From positions 6,885,487 through 6,949,486 of the forward strand of contig LNAC01000008.1 of assembly GCA_002007465.1 (NCBI GenBank): a DNA stretch of 64,000 nucleotides. The letters are read 5' to 3'. The position numbers and the translations under genes were made by a program. The notes beneath the pieces were generated by a model, which was not told where the DNA came from, did no database searches, and saw nothing but the letters and a program-made list of their open reading frames with translations. How positions within the stretch are numbered: the stretch's first letter is position 1; the number at the start of each line of letters is the position of its first letter. Positions 59,356 through 64,000 of the stretch are shown piece by piece. Source of the DNA: Ailurus styani. Taxonomy: Eukaryota; Chordata; Mammalia; Carnivora; Ailuridae.

Positions 59356-61498
59356 CTGTCTCTGATGGTCCCAACATTCTTGGGTGATGGAAACAAAGAC
59401 GGAACCCTCAAGGCCAGGTTGATGTGGTGACTGAGCCCAGCTGGAAGAAGGTGTGGCTGCCATTTCCTGAGTCAGGGTTTTGGGGTTTTCTTCTAAGTAT
59501 CCTTGACTAATTCCAAGAAAGCAGAGGAGGCAATGAGGAGATGCAACCACTGAGATTTAATTTACACTGACTGGCTTCACTAGAATTTCTGAGAAGACTC
59601 AAGTGTCTCCAGCACATAGACTCAAGTCCATCACGGTCATGCCCCTATCTGAGCACTCAGCCCAACAGCCCTCTGCTCCTCTCCAACTCCTCCCTGGAAC
59701 TCCCTGCACGCATGATGAAGCAAGCCAGACCACTGCTGGTTCCGCCTCTAATGACTTCATCTTCCTATTTTTTCCTTCTTCCTCGCAATAATGTCAATAC
59801 CAGAAGGGGGAGGTTGTCAGGGCAACCCAGAGTGGAGGTGGGAAGTCCATTCTTGACCTAAACCTTAAGTCTGTTTGGTTAAACACCCACTGAGTTCTTG
59901 GCTGCCCTGTTTCCTGATATTAAGAATGGAAAAATTTGATGTTTTCTGTTTTTCTCTTCTTTTCCGGAGAGAAATCATCCTGTCTCTCCTCCCACCTCTC
60001 TCTTTCTCTCCCCCTCTCTCCTCTCTCTGCAGAGTAGGCCTGACCTGTGTATATTCTCCTGAATCTACTAGCTTTAACTCCTTCTGTTTCTATGAGCCAA
60101 TATTGATACCTTTTTTCCCTTAACTCAATAGTTCGAGACCCTCCAATACCCTGTCTGATCAGTATTGCTCACCCCACCCCACCTTGGGGCAGGAATTACA
60201 TGAGGCCGAGCACCAGGAGGGCCTGGGAGCAGGTGGCAAACACATGAAGTCAGGGCTGGCGATGTTACTGTTTTATTAATTCCCATCTCCCTGGTCTGTA
60301 TTTTCTCCATTACAAAACTAGAATGTTGGTCTCAGAGTTGCCATAATTGCATTATGATACCATTTAAAATGATAAAGAAAAAGTCTGGAGAGGAAAAAAA
60401 CAGAATACAGAGATTATGTCTAAGAGATGAGATAATGATTTTTATATTTTTCTGTACTTCCTGAATTTTTTTTACAATGAGCACATATTACTTTTTTAAC
60501 TTTCTTTTTGAAGTAATTGTAGATTTACAGGAAGTTGCAAAAATAGTACAGAGAAGTCCCATGTGCCCTCTACCCAGACATGTATTTCTTCTATAATAAA
60601 AAAAGAAGATTAAAAAAATACTCCTATATATACAAGAACCATGAGTTCCCAATGGCCAGTTCCCAATGGCCAAATCTGACATAATTTGAGTAACAAGTAA
60701 TCATAGTAAAGGATTATAACCCACAGGAAGAAAGAAAACATTCACAAGTCCATATTGATATAAATAAATACTTGAATAAACAAATAAGAAGGGACAGTTA
60801 TACTTTACATAATTCCAATTAATAAATGCAGAGGGAATGATAGAAATAAGAAATCAATAATAGCAAACAGAGCAGTAATGACTGTTGTCTAAAAGTATCA
60901 GTGGCTGCTAAAATTCATGGGCAAAAGAATGAGAAACAAGATAATTCCACAGTCTCAAGATAATCATTCATTACAAAGGGAAAAACAGAAACCAAAAAGA
61001 CACCCACCATCTAACCCAAGGGATCAAAGTCAACAATACCAGTAATGACATCTTGGTATCATCCATCCCTGATATGATTCACAATGATCACTTCTAGTGT
61101 TCTTGTCCAAAATGCATTACATCAACCTAATCACAAGAAAACTTCAGACAAATCCAAATTGAGGGACATCCTATGGAATGCTTGACCAGTACTCCCCAGA
61201 AGTGGCAAGGTCATGAAAGACAAGACTGAGTGAGAAACTGTCCCAGATTAAACGAGGTTAAGGAAACATAAAAACTAAATATGGGGAATCTGGATTGGAT
61301 TCTCAGCTAGTCAAAGGAGATTAGTGGAAAAACTGAGTGTACCGGTTAGGATGCTTAGTTGTAGGCAATGGAAACCAACTCTGGTTAAATAAGATTTATC
61401 AGAAAAGCATCAGGGCTGGGAGGAAGATTTGAACCTAAACAGACTGGCTCCAGAGGTCCAGAGGTCCAGCTCCTAATTACTACATTTTGCTTCCTTTT

Positions 61499-61697
61499 TT
61501 TTTCTTTTAAAGATTTTATTTATTTATTTGACACACAGAGAGACAGCAAGAGAGGGAATACAAGCGGGGGGGCGGGGAGAGGGAGGAGCAGGCTTCCTGT
61601 CAAGCATGGAGTCCGATTCGGGGCTCGATCCCAGGACCCTGGGATCATGACCTGAGCCCAAGGCAGACGCTTAACGACTGAGCCACCCAGGTGCCCC
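61499..61697 (-). mobile_element. Can-SINE with perfect 17-bp duplication
   Basis: It has a T-rich left end with AAAGATTTTATTTATTTATT and a right end GAGCCACCCAGGTGCCCC. The perfect duplication ACATTTTGCTTCCTTTT flanks it at 61482-61498 and 61698-61714, so it is a fairly recent insertion. Confidence 0.96.
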
Positions 61698-61896
61698 ACA
61701 TTTTGCTTCCTTTTGACAAATAAACCTTTAAGGAGATGTTCTGTGTTCCAGGCACCAGAGACATAAAATTGAGCAAAGACTCAGCCCCTAAATATAATTA
61801 GAACCATACTGGTATCCCCAGTCCTGACCACAGTATCAGACTCTTGAAAGATGCTTAATAAATGGCAGTTGGATGACTCAATGAACCAATATGGTA

Positions 61897-62370
61897 GCTA
61901 GCCTCCAAGGTGGCCCCCAATGATCCCCACTTCCTTTTTACCCCTTGGGTAGTCCCTTCCTATGCTGTGATACCAATATGGTGGAAGTAATGGTGTACAA
62001 TTTCTGAGGCTAGATCATAAAAGACATTGTGGCCTCAACCTCCTTTTCTAGGATTACTTGCTCTGGGGTAGGCAACTGCCAATTCATGGACAGTGGAACA
62101 GTCCAGGTTCAATACTGAGAAACTGACACCTCCCCCCAATGCCCATGTGGGAAAGGCCATTTTGAAAGCAGATTCTTGAGCCCCAGTCAAGCCTTCAGAC
62201 GACTAAATGCTGGCTGCATCTTGACATCAGCACCGTGAGAGACCTCAAGACAAAACCACCTAGCCAAGCTGCTTCTGATTTCCTGATTACCAAAACTCTG
62301 TGATAATAATTATTGTTGGTTTAGATGACTAAGTATCAGGGCAATCTGTTACCCAGCAATAGATAATATA
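61897..62370 (+). mobile_element. LTR-type relic (MaLR-like)
   Basis: The order AGGTGGCCCCCAATGATCCC, CAATTTCTGAGGCTAGATCA, AGTCAAGCCTTCAGACGACT, GTGAGAGACCTCAAGACAAA and TTACCCAGCAATAGATAATA is typical of an old mammalian LTR with polyA-proximal AAACTCTGTGATAATAATTA. It encodes nothing. The family name is from memory. Confidence 0.55.
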
Positions 62371-63852
62371 ATCAGTGAACAGATGAATGTCAGACCTACA
62401 CCTTCCCCCCTGTGTCCGTTGCTACCACCGCAGTTTTGAATATATTTGATTGTCATGCTGGCATCACCTAGATATCCTGAAAGCAAAGATGTTCCTTTTT
62501 CTCTGGATCCCCATGGCATGGCCTGGTGCCATACCTGACATAGAGCTGTTGCTCAATAAGTAGTTGTTGAATGAATGAGTGCAAAGAGACGAGTGGAGTC
62601 CTAAACCCATTTTCATCAGAGTTCTCCAGTAATCCTAAAAGTATTGCCACAGGGGAGGAAGAAAAGGAATAGATTTTGAATCAGAGCCATGAAATCAGTA
62701 GGGTTTTTTCCTTTGGCTTCCAATCATCAATATTTTTCAAAGGTATTTGAAATAGAAGCAGACGTGTTTAGTAAAGAGATCAACACTCTCCCACTACCCA
62801 CTTGAGTTGAGGAACAGCCCCTCCTTCCAAGCTACAAAGGTGTAAAATGACCCTTTGCAGGCCACCTCAGTGGGCTGGCTTGTCACTGCTTTGCAAATAC
62901 CACAATGCATAGAAATGAATTATATTCAAAATGTGCTTCTTTTCATCTACTTGGAAAATTAGCAAGCAGACATTAAAAATTATAAGAACTATTTATCAAT
63001 GTTAAATATATCATGATCAGGGAGAAAAGCAAGAAAGAAATTTCATGTGCGTCACAAAGACCATATTAGATGCTTCTTCAGATCTTCTTGGCCCCGCCTG
63101 TCTCTCAGCGTAGGCAGTGCTGGCATGACCAGTTCTAGGTAGACTCTGGCCATCTTTTCGGAGCTACAACCCGACAATGTGTGCCCTGTGGTTCTTGGCC
63201 TTCACCCTGGGACTTCTCTGTTAATGCCATCGCCTGGGACCTAGAGGAATCCCACACACACCTACGAAAGAGCAGCCCAGAAGTGTTGGGGGAGTCACCC
63301 CCCCCAGGGAAAGCCTCTGGACCAATGGGGGCTGGGAGCCAATGGAAAAATCTTTCTCCCTTTGTCCCTCCCACCTATTGAAGGTCTTCATATGACTCCT
63401 CAGATGATTTTGGGTTCAGCACTCTGCTGTGCCAAATTTCCTAACACATTCGTGCCTACCCCACTCCCCTACTCCTCATCACTACTCCCTGGAATCTCGT
63501 ACCTCAATCAAATACTTGCACAGAAACCGTTGTCTCAGACTGCTTTCCAGAGAACAAGACCGAGACAAGCATCACAATGTTAGAATAAAAATGTAACCAT
63601 AGGGATAGGAAGCGCAAGGAAAAGCCCCAATATGATGGTAGTAGTTGTGTTGGGGGTGGGGGAAACAGGAGTGATTTTTTTCTCTTTTCTCTATTTTAAA
63701 CATTTTCTTAAATGAAGCTTTACATTTATAGTGAAGAAACTCACATTTAAAAAATCATTTATATTTTAAAAGTCATTGTCAGTACTGACCTATAGAGAAC
63801 AAATGATGGGATATCATTTGGAGACCTCTGCTCCCAGAGGTCTCACTGAATT

Positions 63853-63877
63853 CCTTAAGGAATTGAATTCCTTAAGG
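63853..63877. repeat. Perfect inverted repeat, 12-bp arms with 1-bp spacer
   Basis: CCTTAAGGAATT, one G, then AATTCCTTAAGG. Each arm itself contains the palindrome CCTTAAGG. It could also be seen as a tandem duplication of GAATTCCTTAAG-like units. Nothing nearby suggests a function. Confidence 0.85.
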
Positions 63878-64000
63878 GGCAGGGGCAAGGGAGAACCCAG
63901 GAAGGCACACTGCTGTGTGCAGGGCATGCCGGGAGTGGAGCCCAGTGGCCAGAGTGCTGCTAAGGAGAATCTATCCTTTCTGCCCTGTTGGTTTCTGAAT

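Larger units (their letters stand above)
46161..64000. other. Intergenic 5' flank of LARS2; no gene recognised
   Basis: Beyond the CpG island the sequence is repeats and unique DNA without exon-like signals that I can support. In human the neighbour on this side is TMEM158, a considerable distance away, so a gene desert is expected if synteny holds. Stretches 49500-51500, 56260-58300 and 62400-64000 contain nothing I can name. Open frames of 60-150 codons there are short, low in complexity or out of context. Confidence 0.7.

Overview
This window is mammalian nuclear DNA from a carnivoran. At least seventeen copies of the carnivore-specific tRNA-derived SINE (Can-SINE; head close to GGGGCGCCTGGGTGGCTCAG, tail (TC)n then AAATAAATAAAATCTT-A(n)) are spread across it on both strands, several with intact target-site duplications. 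A truncated carnivore-type L1 3' end and a solitary class I endogenous-retrovirus LTR are also present. The SINE variant around 32.0-32.2 kb (AACCCACTGAGCCACCCAGG with AAGTAGGCAGAAAGGCAGGCAGAGAG) resembles copies I associate with mustelids; Caniformia is well supported, Mustelidae is only a guess.

The one protein-coding gene I recognise is LARS2, mitochondrial leucyl-tRNA synthetase, on the minus strand. Its CpG-island promoter and non-coding exon 1 lie near 45.8-46.1 kb. Coding exons are at 41199-41432 (start codon, mitochondrial presequence), 35128-35256 (catalytic HIGH-type motif HMGH), 22141-22232 and 19576-19636. All junctions are GT-AG and the phases join without a break, giving residues 1-172 of a protein of about 900 residues. 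The remaining exons are not in the window: positions 1-19575 are an incomplete intron 5 in which I found no further exon.

The introns hold old L1 fragments (5.9-8.1, 8.5-9.2, 29.8-30.5, 31.1-31.6 and 43.5-44.2 kb), MaLR-type LTR fragments, MIR/L2 relics, the solo ERV LTR (36086-36649, 4-bp duplication AACT) and Can-SINEs. From about 46.2 to 64.0 kb is the 5' flank of LARS2. No gene is recognisable there, only repeats: a Tigger-like DNA transposon (53112-53592), MER5A-like elements, a 480-bp ATC-rich microsatellite (54.6-55.07 kb) and purine-rich tracts.

Two single-N gaps (34808 and 49346) are each flanked by perfect direct repeats of 107 bp and 75 bp, which look like unmerged contig overlaps rather than biology. 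I found no convincing novel biological system. The best biological leads are a short upstream ORF with a good Kozak context in LARS2 exon 1, overlapping a YY1-type element, and the solo LTR in intron 2.
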